From: Paracoccaceae bacterium
GTDB lineage: Bacteria; Pseudomonadota; Alphaproteobacteria; Rhodobacterales; Rhodobacteraceae
DNA length: 64,000 nt
NCBI GenBank assembly: GCA_958296035.1
Contig: OY282431.1
Coordinates: 2,464,037-2,528,036 of the forward strand
Reading direction: 5' to 3'
Shown: in pieces, positions 18,203-26,639 of the stretch
Layout of the letters: each line of letters opens with the position of its first letter
Numbering within the stretch: the first letter of the stretch is position 1
Program-made: the position numbers and the translations under genes
Notes under the pieces: model-generated
Told to the model about the DNA's origin: nothing
Seen by the model: the letters and a program-made list of their open reading frames with translations, nothing else
Databases searched by the model: none

Positions 18203-19378
18203 ATGACAAAGCCAACACGTAAACTGGTGATCAGGAATATTGGTCTGATGCTGTCCGGCAAGCTGGAGCAGCCGATCCTTGATGGCAATTGCGTGGTTGC
18301 AATTGACGGCAAGATTGCCGAATTCGGTTGTGAGGCAGACCTGGACACCGGAGCTCCGGACACCCTTATTGATGCTAACGGCGTTGCCTTGTGTCCCGGC
18401 TTGATCGACAGCCATGTTCATCCGGTAGTAGGAGATTACACGCCCCGTCAACAACAGTTGCACTGGATAGACTCGACCCTGAACGGCGGTGTGACCACAA
18501 TGATTTCCGCCGGCGAAGTACACATGCCCGGGCGACCAAAGGACATCGTCGGTCTCAAGGCAATGGCAATTGCATCACAACGCTGGTACGAAAATTTTCG
18601 GCCCTCCGGAGTCAAGGTTCTGGCAGGTGCGCCCGTCATCGAGCATGGCATGGTCGAACAGGATTTCAAGGACCTGGCTGATGCCGGCGTAAGACTGCTC
18701 GGCGAAGTCGGGCTTGGTTCGGTCAAGGACGGGCCGACCGCATCCCGGATGGTTGGCTGGGCCAGGAAATACGGCATTCAAAGCACCATTCATACCGGGG
18801 GGCCCTCAATTCCGGGATCTGGCCTGATCGACAAGGACATTGTGCTCGAAGCCAATACAGACGTTATCGGGCATATCAATGGCGGTCACTCGGCCCTTCC
18901 AGACGATCAGATCGTTTGCCTCTGTGAAAGCTGCCAACGAAGTCTGGAGATCGTCCACAATGGCAATGAGCGTGCAGCTCTCCTGACGCTGAATACTGCA
19001 CGCGAACTTGAACAGCTCGAGAGAATAATTCTTGGAACCGATGGTCCGGCCGGATCCGGCGTGCAACCACTAGGCATCTTGCGGATGATCGCCATGCTTT
19101 CCAGTCTTGGCAATGTGCCGGCCGAGACCGCCTTCTGCTTTGCAACCGGAAACACGGCGCGCATGCGCAGCCTTGATACCGGCCTTGTAGAAGAAGGCTA
19201 TTGCGCTGATTTCGTGCTGATGGATCAGGCACAGCACGCACCAGGCAAGACGCTGCTGGATTCGGTCGGTCAGGGAAACCTGCCCGGCGTCGGCATGACT
19301 GTTATCGACGGTGAGGTCAGAACCCTGCGTAGCCGTAACACTCCACCAGCCGAACGACTGCCAGGTGTTTCCGGCTAG
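18203..19378 (+). CDS. ena: Enamidase (1,4,5,6-tetrahydro-6-oxonicotinate hydrolase)-like amidohydrolase
   Basis: Enamidase hydrolyses 1,4,5,6-tetrahydro-6-oxonicotinate to 2-formylglutarate and ammonia in the nicotinate pathway described in Eubacterium barkeri. The 391-residue sequence follows that family closely: NIGLMLSGKLEQPIL, then GLIDSHVHP (metal His71/His73), and VVGDYTPRQQQLHWIDS. It continues with GGVTTMISAGEVHMPGRPKD, GVRLLGEVGLGSVKDG (Glu168), IHTGG (His197), VIGHINGG (His224) and ILGTDGPAGSG (Asp280), ending in RSRNTPPAERLPG. The surrounding 6-hydroxynicotinate reductase-like and molybdenum-hydroxylase genes support the assignment. Related amidohydrolases could act on other cyclic enamides. 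Confidence 0.86.
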   Translation: MTKPTRKLVIRNIGLMLSGKLEQPILDGNCVVAIDGKIAEFGCEADLDTGAPDTLIDANGVALCPGLIDSHVHPVVGDYTPRQQQLHWIDSTLNGGVTTMISAGEVHMPGRPKDIVGLKAMAIASQRWYENFRPSGVKVLAGAPVIEHGMVEQDFKDLADAGVRLLGEVGLGSVKDGPTASRMVGWARKYGIQSTIHTGGPSIPGSGLIDKDIVLEANTDVIGHINGGHSALPDDQIVCLCESCQRSLEIVHNGNERAALLTLNTARELEQLERIILGTDGPAGSGVQPLGILRMIAMLSSLGNVPAETAFCFATGNTARMRSLDTGLVEEGYCADFVLMDQAQHAPGKTLLDSVGQGNLPGVGMTVIDGEVRTLRSRNTPPAERLPGVSG

Positions 19379-19577
19379 GACCGCGCCAGACAGGTTTGCG
19401 CTCTTCCCGGCACCGCCAGCCTGCATGTCGGCAGACATTTCCCTCACTATGCCCTCGGCGGTTGCAGGTGCGTTCACAACGTCGTGGTCGGGAAGAAAGT
19501 GCAATTCAGACAAGTTGTGTATTTGAACCTGGACTCCGAAGGGGTCGATCGTGTTCGACCATAAAGACTGCAAACCG

Positions 19578-20645
19578 CTAGTCAGGTGGGAGGGGCTGTC
19601 CCAGCGGCGTGATGTCCAGTGTCTTCCCCGTACGTGCTGCAACTTGAACTGCCTCGACGACCTGCAGCGATCGCAAGCCCTCAATTCCTGGCACCAGCGG
19701 TGATTCCCGACCACGAATTACCTTTGCAAAATGGGATACCTGAAGAACAAGTGGGTCTGCTGACCTGGTTTTCAGCGATCTTTGTTCAATCGGCGACCAC
19801 CAGTCGGGGTTTCCCTTGTGTGACCAGACTCGAAGATCGGGTATGGACAGCGACCCGTGGCTTCCGCCCATCAGATAACAGCTTTCGGTGGTTCTTGGAT
19901 AGACCGGGTTTTCGCCGGTTGTCAGTTCCCAGCTCCAGGGCGCGGCAATTGCATCTGCCACGGACACTGTTGCCACCACTCCCGACCGGAAGCTGAGTAT
20001 CGCAGCAGCAAGATCCTCGTTTTCAAATCCACGTATTGCTGGAACGGACTGCGCCTGAACGCGCACAACCTCACCACAGAAATGGCGGAGCAGATCCACG
20101 TCGTGCACGAGGTTGACTGAGACTGGTCCGAGATTCCTGCGTGTTCGCCAAGGTGCTGTCGTGAAGTAGGAGGCTGGCTTGTAAAGCCAGCAGGTCGCCT
20201 GAACGGCCCGCAGCCGACCGATCATGCCGCCATCAATCGCGGCTCTGGCGGTCTGGACTATATCATTGTACCTTCTGTGGTGACCCACAAGCAGTGCAAC
20301 GCCCTGTTTCCTGGACGCAGCGATCAAGCTCTGTGCTTCATTACAGGTGACGGCAATCGGTTTCTCGACCAGAACCGGGCATCCGTGCTCAATGCAGGCA
20401 AGTCCGTGCCTCACGTGCAAAGGCGTTGGCGTCGCGACAATGGCACCGTCGACCATTCCGTCGTCGAACAAATCGTCAAGCCTGTTGAAACAGGGAACCG
20501 CCAGATCAGCTGCCAGTGACAGTGCGCTGTCATCCGGATCAACGATTGCCGCAAGCTGCGCATCCGGAGCATGCTGAATTGCCTCGACATGCCGCCTGCC
20601 GGCCAGCCCGCATCCAATCACTGCGATGCGCGTGTTGTCAGTCAT
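19578..20645 (-). CDS. Gfo/Idh/MocA family oxidoreductase
   Basis: This is a third dehydrogenase of the family, 355 residues. Its dinucleotide fold is RIAVIGCGLAGRRHVEAI, with ATPTPLHVRHGLACIEHG and the catalytic lysine motif VEKPIAVTCNEAQSL. GHHRRYNDIVQTA and NLVHDVDLLRHFCGEV mark the substrate domain. It converges on the enamidase gene and lies apart from the iol/ABC cluster. It may reduce or oxidise a pathway intermediate such as an aldehyde or hydroxy acid, but family membership alone does not say which. Confidence 0.85.
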   Translation of the reverse strand: MTDNTRIAVIGCGLAGRRHVEAIQHAPDAQLAAIVDPDDSALSLAADLAVPCFNRLDDLFDDGMVDGAIVATPTPLHVRHGLACIEHGCPVLVEKPIAVTCNEAQSLIAASRKQGVALLVGHHRRYNDIVQTARAAIDGGMIGRLRAVQATCWLYKPASYFTTAPWRTRRNLGPVSVNLVHDVDLLRHFCGEVVRVQAQSVPAIRGFENEDLAAAILSFRSGVVATVSVADAIAAPWSWELTTGENPVYPRTTESCYLMGGSHGSLSIPDLRVWSHKGNPDWWSPIEQRSLKTRSADPLVLQVSHFAKVIRGRESPLVPGIEGLRSLQVVEAVQVAARTGKTLDITPLGQPLPPD

Positions 20646-20944
20646 CTAACCACATCCGCCGGCAGGGAGTTCAATTGCCGATCGGCCCTTTCCAGTCACA
20701 TGTGCCTGTGTCGGCATGAATTTGCGCCGCTGCCCTGCGCCGGTTGATTGGGCGCAAGCAGTCCACGACCAAACTGAACTCGGATCCCTGCCCAGTGATC
20801 TCGAGGCAACTTTCCGTCCAGGGTCCAATAATTGTCCATCGGGTAGAATGGGTTCAATACGCACTACTCCTGCCGCCTGTTGTGAGCGACTGGAAAACAG
20901 TCAGACTTCTTGCAGCCTGGAGCCAATGCGTTCCAACCCTGGTT
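20646..20944. other. Gap between oxidoreductase and YbdK-like gene
   Basis: No gene, repeat or clear hairpin was found in these 299 bases. Confidence 0.4.
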
Positions 20945-22108
20945 CTACGAGGCTTCCACAACCTGCTCCTGGGTCTCGGCAATCACCATATCGACAACCC
21001 GGTGCAGTGCCTCGCTGTCGTCATCACCCTCCAGCTGGCACTCCCGAAAGAGGTCGATCTGGCGGTCGGCGCCTGTCCCCTCCCTGACGATGTTGAGCGC
21101 GTGGGAGATCTCCGCCTCGCATTCCAGTGCTTTCGCATCGTCTGCAAGCAGTGCCAGGAGTTCGGCAAGGTAGTCAAGGATATCCACCCGTCCGTCAGCG
21201 GAGTTTCGATCACCAAAAAAGGCAAAGATCCCGTAACGCTGTGCAAGCCACCGATCCTCTGCAATAATTTCGGTCAAGGGTTCCGGTGGCAGTGCGCGCG
21301 CCGTGTCCTGGCGGGCGAGCCAGCGGATCAGGCACGCGTAGAGTGCTGCCACACACACTGCGTCCTCGACCCGGGGGCAAATGTCGGTAATCCGCAATTC
21401 AATGGTAGGATAGGCATGCGAAGGACGAATATCCCACCAAAGTTCACTACCGTTTTCGATGAATTTCATGTGCTGGTATTGGGCAACAAGGCGGTCGTAT
21501 TCAGCGCGGGATTGCAGCGGACCTGGCATTCCGGTTCGCGGAATTCCTCCGACCAGGCTCAGCCGATAGGATTTGAAGCCGGTGTCATATCCCCCGTTGA
21601 AAGGAGATGATGTGGACAAGGCATGTAGTAGAGGAAGGTAGCGGCGGAGCGCGGTCATTACCCTGATTCGCTGTTCGGCATCTCCGAATCCGGCATGAAT
21701 GTGCATGCCTCCGATTACGAACCGCCGTACGCCCTCCTGAAACGTTACCGCAAAACGCTCGTAACGCTCGCCAGGCGTGATTTCCAGGTCCCGCCAATGT
21801 GAACTGGGATGGGTTGAAGCCGCTATCACCGCGACCCCGTACCGGGAAGCTGCATCAATGACGATCCGCCGAGTTTCGATCAGTGCAGCTCGCAGTTCCG
21901 CAACTGAACCGCACACGCGCGTCCCGGTCTCGATCTGAGAACGGATAAATTCCCGCACGATCTTGTGAGGGCCCTTGTTTTTCCGGCACGCCTCGAAGAT
22001 ACCTTCATCGGGTTTGATCAGGAGGTTGCGGGTCTTTGGATCGACCAGAAACAATTCCTCTTCGATGCCAAGCGTGATCTCAAAGGATTCGTCGAAGTTC
22101 TTTGTCAT
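20945..22108 (-). CDS. Glutamate-cysteine ligase type 2 / carboxylate-amine ligase (YbdK family)
   Basis: This 387-residue ATP-dependent carboxylate-amine ligase belongs to the GCS2 family. The hallmark N-terminus is FEITLGIEEELFLVDPKT. It is followed by VREFIRSQIETGTRVCGSVAELRAAL, ASTHPSSHW, GGMHIHAGFGD (active-site His) and the C-terminal WWDIRPSHAYPTIELRITD. YbdK itself has weak glutamate-cysteine ligase activity in vitro, and relatives make other gamma-amides. The gene lies between the oxidoreductase and the MarR regulator and has no clear link to them. A role in glutathione-like synthesis or in processing an amino or carboxylic acid from N-heterocycle breakdown would be inference. Confidence 0.9.
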   Translation of the reverse strand: MTKNFDESFEITLGIEEELFLVDPKTRNLLIKPDEGIFEACRKNKGPHKIVREFIRSQIETGTRVCGSVAELRAALIETRRIVIDAASRYGVAVIAASTHPSSHWRDLEITPGERYERFAVTFQEGVRRFVIGGMHIHAGFGDAEQRIRVMTALRRYLPLLHALSTSSPFNGGYDTGFKSYRLSLVGGIPRTGMPGPLQSRAEYDRLVAQYQHMKFIENGSELWWDIRPSHAYPTIELRITDICPRVEDAVCVAALYACLIRWLARQDTARALPPEPLTEIIAEDRWLAQRYGIFAFFGDRNSADGRVDILDYLAELLALLADDAKALECEAEISHALNIVREGTGADRQIDLFRECQLEGDDDSEALHRVVDMVIAETQEQVVEAS

Positions 22109-22412
22109 GGGATCTCACTCAATGATTTCATTCTTGTTTGTCGTGACAGATGTTACATGATTGACGCCTGTAGCGACGCTCATGGTCGCAGCAGGTCATT
22201 CCCCTCTATCTCGTAATTGCCGGCACACAACTCACGTCTGGATCGAATGATTTCCGGTCACGGCGTGGATTCAACAAGCGAACGTGGTCATGCGCTGTCC
22301 AAACAGCTCCGCCGGCCAGACGCTCCAGAACACTCCCAGGCGTTAGGATGCCTGCCGCCTGCACCGGGATGTCCTCCAGTCTTGAGTCGCAAACGCAATC
22401 CTCCCGACGTGT
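22109..22412. other. Gap between YbdK-like gene and MarR regulator
   Basis: I recognised no gene. The first part should contain the promoter of the YbdK-like gene (minus strand), but no good -35/-10 pair stood out. Confidence 0.4.
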
Positions 22413-22874
22413 TCAGACGACCCGCTTGAGCAGGTTCTGAATTGTCCTTTGTTCATCACCGGACAATGGTTCCAGCGTCTGTGCTGTAATCTCGTGGCCA
22501 ATCCGCTTGAGGTCGTCGATCACCTCGGCTCCTGTGCTTGACAATACTATGACTCTCTGGCGTCGATCAGCCGGATTCTCCCTCAGGCCAACCAGCCCTT
22601 TGGCCAGCAATCGATCGACAACGCCCTTTATGGTTGCGACATCCATGTGCGCCCGGCGACCAAGGTCGTTTTGGGAACACCCACCAGTCTCGCTCAAGCG
22701 AATCATGGCAGAAAACTGCGTGGGGGTCAGATCGAGCCCCATTCGCTGGTGGAATATGGAAAGATGACGCTGACTGGCCAGCCGCAAAAGATAACCAAAC
22801 TGGTCATCAAGTATATAGGGCACGTCTTTTTCGGGCTGCACAACGTCTTTCGCTGCCTGCCTATCACCGCTCAA
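22413..22874 (-). CDS. MarR family transcriptional regulator (NicR-like)
   Basis: This is a 153-residue winged-helix repressor. Core segments are FGYLLRLASQRHLSIFHQRM, DLTPTQFSAMIRLSETGGCSQNDLG, the recognition helix MDVATIKGVVDRLLAKGLV and the wing NPADRRQRVIVLSSTG. The arrangement recalls NicR of Pseudomonas and BpsR of Bordetella, which control nicotinate catabolism in response to 6-hydroxynicotinate; this similarity is from memory, not an alignment. It sits inside the catabolic region, just downstream of the DUF1185 pair on the same strand. It is the best local candidate to bind the TTAGT-GT-ACTAA repeats at 5226-5237 and 31779-31790. Confidence 0.88.
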   Translation of the reverse strand: MSGDRQAAKDVVQPEKDVPYILDDQFGYLLRLASQRHLSIFHQRMGLDLTPTQFSAMIRLSETGGCSQNDLGRRAHMDVATIKGVVDRLLAKGLVGLRENPADRRQRVIVLSSTGAEVIDDLKRIGHEITAQTLEPLSGDEQRTIQNLLKRVV

Positions 22875-22962
22875 CGTGCATTTCCCGGTCGCGGCCCGCA
22901 GTCTTCAGCTTGATCAGGTGACATGTCCAGATGTCCGGCAGTTCGACCTGCAATTGTAACTG

Positions 22963-23547
22963 CTACCGCAATCCGTCTTCTCCCTTCATGTCGTCGACCG
23001 TCAGGCCTCCCACTCGGGGCAACGGCCTTCCGCTGTCGGTAATTGCCACTGCCACAACAATCTCATTGGCGCGTGGGGCATCATTGATTCTGATTTCCAT
23101 GCCGTCGAAGTGCGACCGAACGTAGGCGGCATCCTTGTGGCCAAGTGGAATGTCCAGAACTTGCCCCATGCAGCCTATCTTCTTGGTAGAGGGAACAAGG
23201 GCTGCGCCCCCGGACACAGCCCTGCGCAAAGGTGCTCCCAGCTTCGGGTGCAGGATTGCAGCGGCATGTTCCAGCTCTCCGTTTTCGCCGACCATCGCAG
23301 ACTTGCCGTAACTGTGCGCTTCTTCCGGGGCTATACCGAGGGCTGCGACGCATTGCTGCCCGAGCATTCCGCCCAACTCCGCACCGATCTCCATAAGTAC
23401 CGACAGGTCCCCCACGAACTTTCCCGCAAAGGGATTGTCGATGACTGCTGCGGCTGCAGCTCGGCGGGTGGGTGGTTCAACCGCCTGGCCCGCTTCCCAG
23501 CGCGTTTCTTCAAGCCATACACAGGTTTTGCGAATTTCTGCTTTCAC
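22963..23547 (-). CDS. DUF1185 (amino acid synthesis family) protein, copy 2
   Basis: This 194-residue protein belongs to Pfam AA_synth (DUF1185). A crystal structure of a Bordetella member shows a variant chorismate-mutase-type fold, but no reaction is established. Conserved stretches are AAAAAVIDNPFAGKFVGDL, SYGKSAMVGENGELEHAAA, ALVPSTKKIGCMGQVLDIPL and AAYVRSHFDGMEIRINDAPR, then NEIVVAVAITDSGRPLPRVGG. The ATG overlaps the stop of the upstream paralogue (ATGA), so the two are translationally coupled and probably form a heteromer. Co-occurrence with the 6-hydroxynicotinate reductase-like gene suggests a step in N-heterocycle degradation. Confidence 0.85.
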   Translation of the reverse strand: MKAEIRKTCVWLEETRWEAGQAVEPPTRRAAAAAVIDNPFAGKFVGDLSVLMEIGAELGGMLGQQCVAALGIAPEEAHSYGKSAMVGENGELEHAAAILHPKLGAPLRRAVSGGAALVPSTKKIGCMGQVLDIPLGHKDAAYVRSHFDGMEIRINDAPRANEIVVAVAITDSGRPLPRVGGLTVDDMKGEDGLR

Positions 23548-24146
23548 CTCAATCCATCCTTTCCCTCGATATCTGCCGCTGCCAGTCCCAGTGCCCGGTC
23601 ATGAATTCTAGGCCCCGTGCCCATAGCAATTATCAGGCATATCTCATTGCGACGGGGACTGTCATTGCAACTGACTTCGATAGTATCGAAATGGCTACGC
23701 ACATAGGCGGCGTTGATATGGGCAAGCGGGACGTCAAGCCTAGTGCCGGGCATACCTACTTTCTTTGTGGAAGGCACGATTGCCCTGGCATTGCCGAGGA
23801 GCTCTCGCATAGCGTACCCTCCGGGTGCGTGCCACAACGCACCGTGCTCGATTTCACCTTCGGCACCGACAATGGCTCCTTTGCCATATGACTCAATTTC
23901 GGCCGGGTTTCCTCCCAGGGCATTGATCATCCGTCTTGCCATCAGCAATCCGAGCGGTTTCAACTCGTCCATGAATGGCGCAATCTCGTCAACAAATCGC
24001 CTCGCGAAAGGATTTTCGATGACTGCCAGGGTTGCGCCCTTGCGAAGCGGGATCTCTGGCCGCGGTCCACCCTCGTGCAATATTGTTTCGACCCGCGAAA
24101 TCAGTTTGCGTATGCGAGGTATGTCTGTCATCCCCTTGCCATCCAT
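23544..24146 (-). CDS. DUF1185 (amino acid synthesis family) protein, copy 1
   Basis: This paralogue of the following gene has 200 residues from ATG 24146, or 195 from ATG 24131. The upstream start has GAAAGG at about 4 bases and is slightly favoured. It shares the family pattern ATLAVIENPFARRFVDEI, SYGKGAIVGAEGEIEHGA, AIVPSTKKVGMPGTRLDVPL, AAYVRSHFDTIEVSCNDSPR and NEICLIIAMGTGPRIHDR. The two copies differ most in the N-terminal 60 residues and around the middle. Tandem duplication followed by divergence, or a two-subunit enzyme, are both possible. Function is unknown. Confidence 0.83.
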   Translation of the reverse strand: MDGKGMTDIPRIRKLISRVETILHEGGPRPEIPLRKGATLAVIENPFARRFVDEIAPFMDELKPLGLLMARRMINALGGNPAEIESYGKGAIVGAEGEIEHGALWHAPGGYAMRELLGNARAIVPSTKKVGMPGTRLDVPLAHINAAYVRSHFDTIEVSCNDSPRRNEICLIIAMGTGPRIHDRALGLAAADIEGKDGLR

Positions 24147-25049
24147 TTTGCCTTTCTTATCCGGTCGAACGGCGTGCCCGGCTGCTTGCCAGGATTCCCG
24201 GTGCGCGCCGCGATCGTACGGGCGGCGGTCGCCCGCCAAAGGCGCAAACAAGAAACGACTTTCGCAGGGACCTATCACAAATTGACAAATCCGGCGTTGT
24301 TGTCGCTATGTCCCAAATCAGGGCTGTCAGCGTCCAATCAATTGCCTGAGTTCGAATGAGCCTGGCATTCGGGCTTGGGCTGAGTACCCGACCGACCGTA
24401 AATCTGCAATGCCACCTCTGGTCCTGAAGGCCCTCAACAAAGCAACATTCCAGTTGAATGCCGCACTGGGAGACGCCGCGGGGCTGCTCGCGAATGACTT
24501 CTTCGATGGAGCGGATGAACCTGCCAATCGGAAACGACGCTCCAGGTATCCAGTCAACATGCTGTGTATTTACCCAAATACCCAATCCACGGTTCACGGG
24601 TAATTGCGGCGAATGTCCGTCCCTCCTCGGCCGCCTGGGCGTCAGTGTAATGACTTCTCTCCCTGTCCAGTGGATTCCAGCATGTCCATGACACTCGAGA
24701 AGGCACTGGCCGCATTGACCGCCAGGACAATGCCTCGCTCAAGCGCAGGTCCGAGAAACGGATGTACGACAGTCCAGAGCAGGGCCCCGATATGTTCGAG
24801 GCCGGCGGCGTTGATTCCGGCAGCACCGCCTCGCCATCATCGGATGATGACCAGCAGGATGACGACCAGTCGGCCTGTGCCTGTCAGCAAGGGCAGAAAA
24901 ACTGTCAGATAGGCCTCGACAAATGGTCAAGAATCGGGTGTCCTCCACGCCACATTACTAACCAGATGGCGACCCGAACGGACGCCATGACTTTGCAAGG
25001 CGGTGCTCCCGATGAGGCCATCGCAACTTGATGCCGAACTGTGCAACAT
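24147..25049. other. Decayed region between DUF1185 genes and a Panacea-domain relic
   Basis: No intact gene was found. On the minus strand around 24650-24830 a frame reads LLWTVVHPFLGPALERGIVL, which looks like former coding sequence but was not identified. This block interrupts what would otherwise be a continuous catabolic operon from 31.8 to 22.9 kb. Confidence 0.4.
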
Positions 25050-25267
25050 CTATGGCAGGCCGCCACCCGACAGCGCCGAGGCCACAATTCCAGGCCTCTG
25101 CGAACTCGTCGGCAAACAACGGATCTTCACGAATTGCCAGATGCCAACCGTGCGCGATGTACACCAGCTTCTGGATCTTGAGCGGCGAAATGCCACTTTC
25201 CCCCGTACTTCTTCAGAAAGCAATTGGCGACGGCCTTTGCAGAATAGCCCACGATAGTCTTGTGCAT
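25050..25267 (-). pseudogene. Frameshifted Panacea-domain (SocA/DUF4065-like) antitoxin fragment
   Basis: From ATG 25267 one frame reads GYSAKAVANCFLKKYGGK, and a second frame then continues ISPLKIQKLVYIAHGWHL and AIREDPLFADEFAEAWNCG. Together these rebuild the start of a Panacea-type protein (pattern YSAxxVANxFL, then SPLKLQKLxYxAHGWxLA, then LFxExxxAWxxGPV). The single frameshift and the loss of everything after AWNCG mark it as a dead gene. Such antitoxins normally sit beside diverse toxins; none is recognisable here. Confidence 0.6.
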
Positions 25268-25723
25268 TATGACCGGCTCGCAGGTCAAGGCGTGACAGAG
25301 CCGTCGGGGCCGCCGCAGTGCTCACAGGTGGAGCAGTCAGGGGTTTCCGAACCCGTTAAGACCCTGCCGGGTTAGTACCAGTGACTACGCCTTCCCTCCT
25401 TTATACCCTCTTTCGAAGTCAAATTCCTTCTCTCCACCGGCATGAACCGGCTACTCCTGTATACCGAGCATGTCCCGCCTCCCGGCCGGTGCCAAGGCCC
25501 ATATGTACACGGTTCAGACTCTGCGCGAAGACTATAGACTACGACGATGTGTGTAATTTACTTCCGGCTTGCGCAGGATGGACGGCAGCCGAACCTGAGG
25601 GTGCGTGCTGCTGGGCCTGAGGCTATCCTGGCCTTGACAGGCATCCCGCTGTGCTGGAAAAAGTGCTCACAGCGATCATACTGCCGTGAACTGGAGGGCA
25701 TTACAGGCTCGCGCCAGCGCCAA
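25268..25723. other. Gap without recognisable gene
   Basis: No coding region, repeat or regulatory site was identified between the Panacea relic and the end of the UPF0280 gene. Confidence 0.4.
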
Positions 25724-26638
25724 CTAGTGTGTCATGGCCAAGGCGGCATTGACCCGTTGTGATCGGGCGCCAAGGTGAAACAGGCGATCGGCATTCATAT
25801 CGACGGCACAGACAGTTTGAAATTCGCTTTTCAAGAACAGCGCGGCAGCATTTATGTGTCCGTCATCAACCATATTCTGCGCTACAGCCCTACCCCGTTC
25901 AAGTGCCGATTCAACGTCTTCAATCTCCAATACACCACAGCCGACAACCACCTTGCGGTGTCCCAGATCCGTTGTTTCGTCTAGCCGGCGAGCAGAAACA
26001 CGCCTGACCGCAGGATGCCCAGGAAGGTCTACCGCATTGGCGATCAATGTTGCCGCAACATCAGCCTGCGCTGCCGAGCTGGCGAGCACGGTAACCGAAT
26101 CGGCAATGCCAAGCGTCATGCTCTTCCCGCCCCTGCCGCTTGTTGCGATACCACCCACGCCATCCATTGCCGACACCTGGACCCTGGCCAGCTCCTGGTT
26201 CGAAAGATTGCGGACGCTGACACGACATGTCCTCTCGCCCCGCACATGCAACGCAATATCTCCCCCGTTGTTCACCATGATCTTGTCTATTCGAACATGG
26301 CGCATCACGCAGGCCAACACCTCGTCGGCGACCGCGCCGGCGACCGCAGCCATCGGGGTCACAAATGCAAGGTCGGCAAACACTTTTGCTGCTAAGTGCA
26401 TGCGACGCGCCACCGGTCCTTTCGGAACAGCGACTTTCGATGAAACTGGAGCCTTCAGTATTGGAAGTTCAGACACAAGCTCGGACAACAAGGTACCAAA
26501 CCGTTGTGTTGCAACAAACTCGGCCGCTCTTCGATCCCTTTGGTCAGCGGTTTCAAGTGAAAGGACAAGATTGATTGGCCCATGCTGGAGCAACAGTCGG
26601 CCGTCTGCCAGCTTGTTGCAGAGTGCCGTGCCTGCCAT
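25724..26638 (-). CDS. UPF0280 family protein (ApbE-like fold)
   Basis: This 304-residue protein belongs to UPF0280, whose fold is related to the flavin transferase ApbE; no biochemical function is established. Segments seen are GPINLVLSLETADQRDRRAA, FVTPMAAVAGAVADEVLACV, VNNGGDIALHVRGERTCRV, GIATSGRGGKSMTLGIADSV and ANAVDLPGHPAVRRVSA. The frame is open far upstream inside the reductase gene, but the ATG at 26638 starts one base after the reductase stop and gives the expected length. The ApbE-like fold, and the flavin expected in the neighbouring reductase, make a flavinylation or cofactor-handling role worth testing. Confidence 0.85.
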   Translation of the reverse strand: MAGTALCNKLADGRLLLQHGPINLVLSLETADQRDRRAAEFVATQRFGTLLSELVSELPILKAPVSSKVAVPKGPVARRMHLAAKVFADLAFVTPMAAVAGAVADEVLACVMRHVRIDKIMVNNGGDIALHVRGERTCRVSVRNLSNQELARVQVSAMDGVGGIATSGRGGKSMTLGIADSVTVLASSAAQADVAATLIANAVDLPGHPAVRRVSARRLDETTDLGHRKVVVGCGVLEIEDVESALERGRAVAQNMVDDGHINAAALFLKSEFQTVCAVDMNADRLFHLGARSQRVNAALAMTH

Positions 26639-26639
26639 T

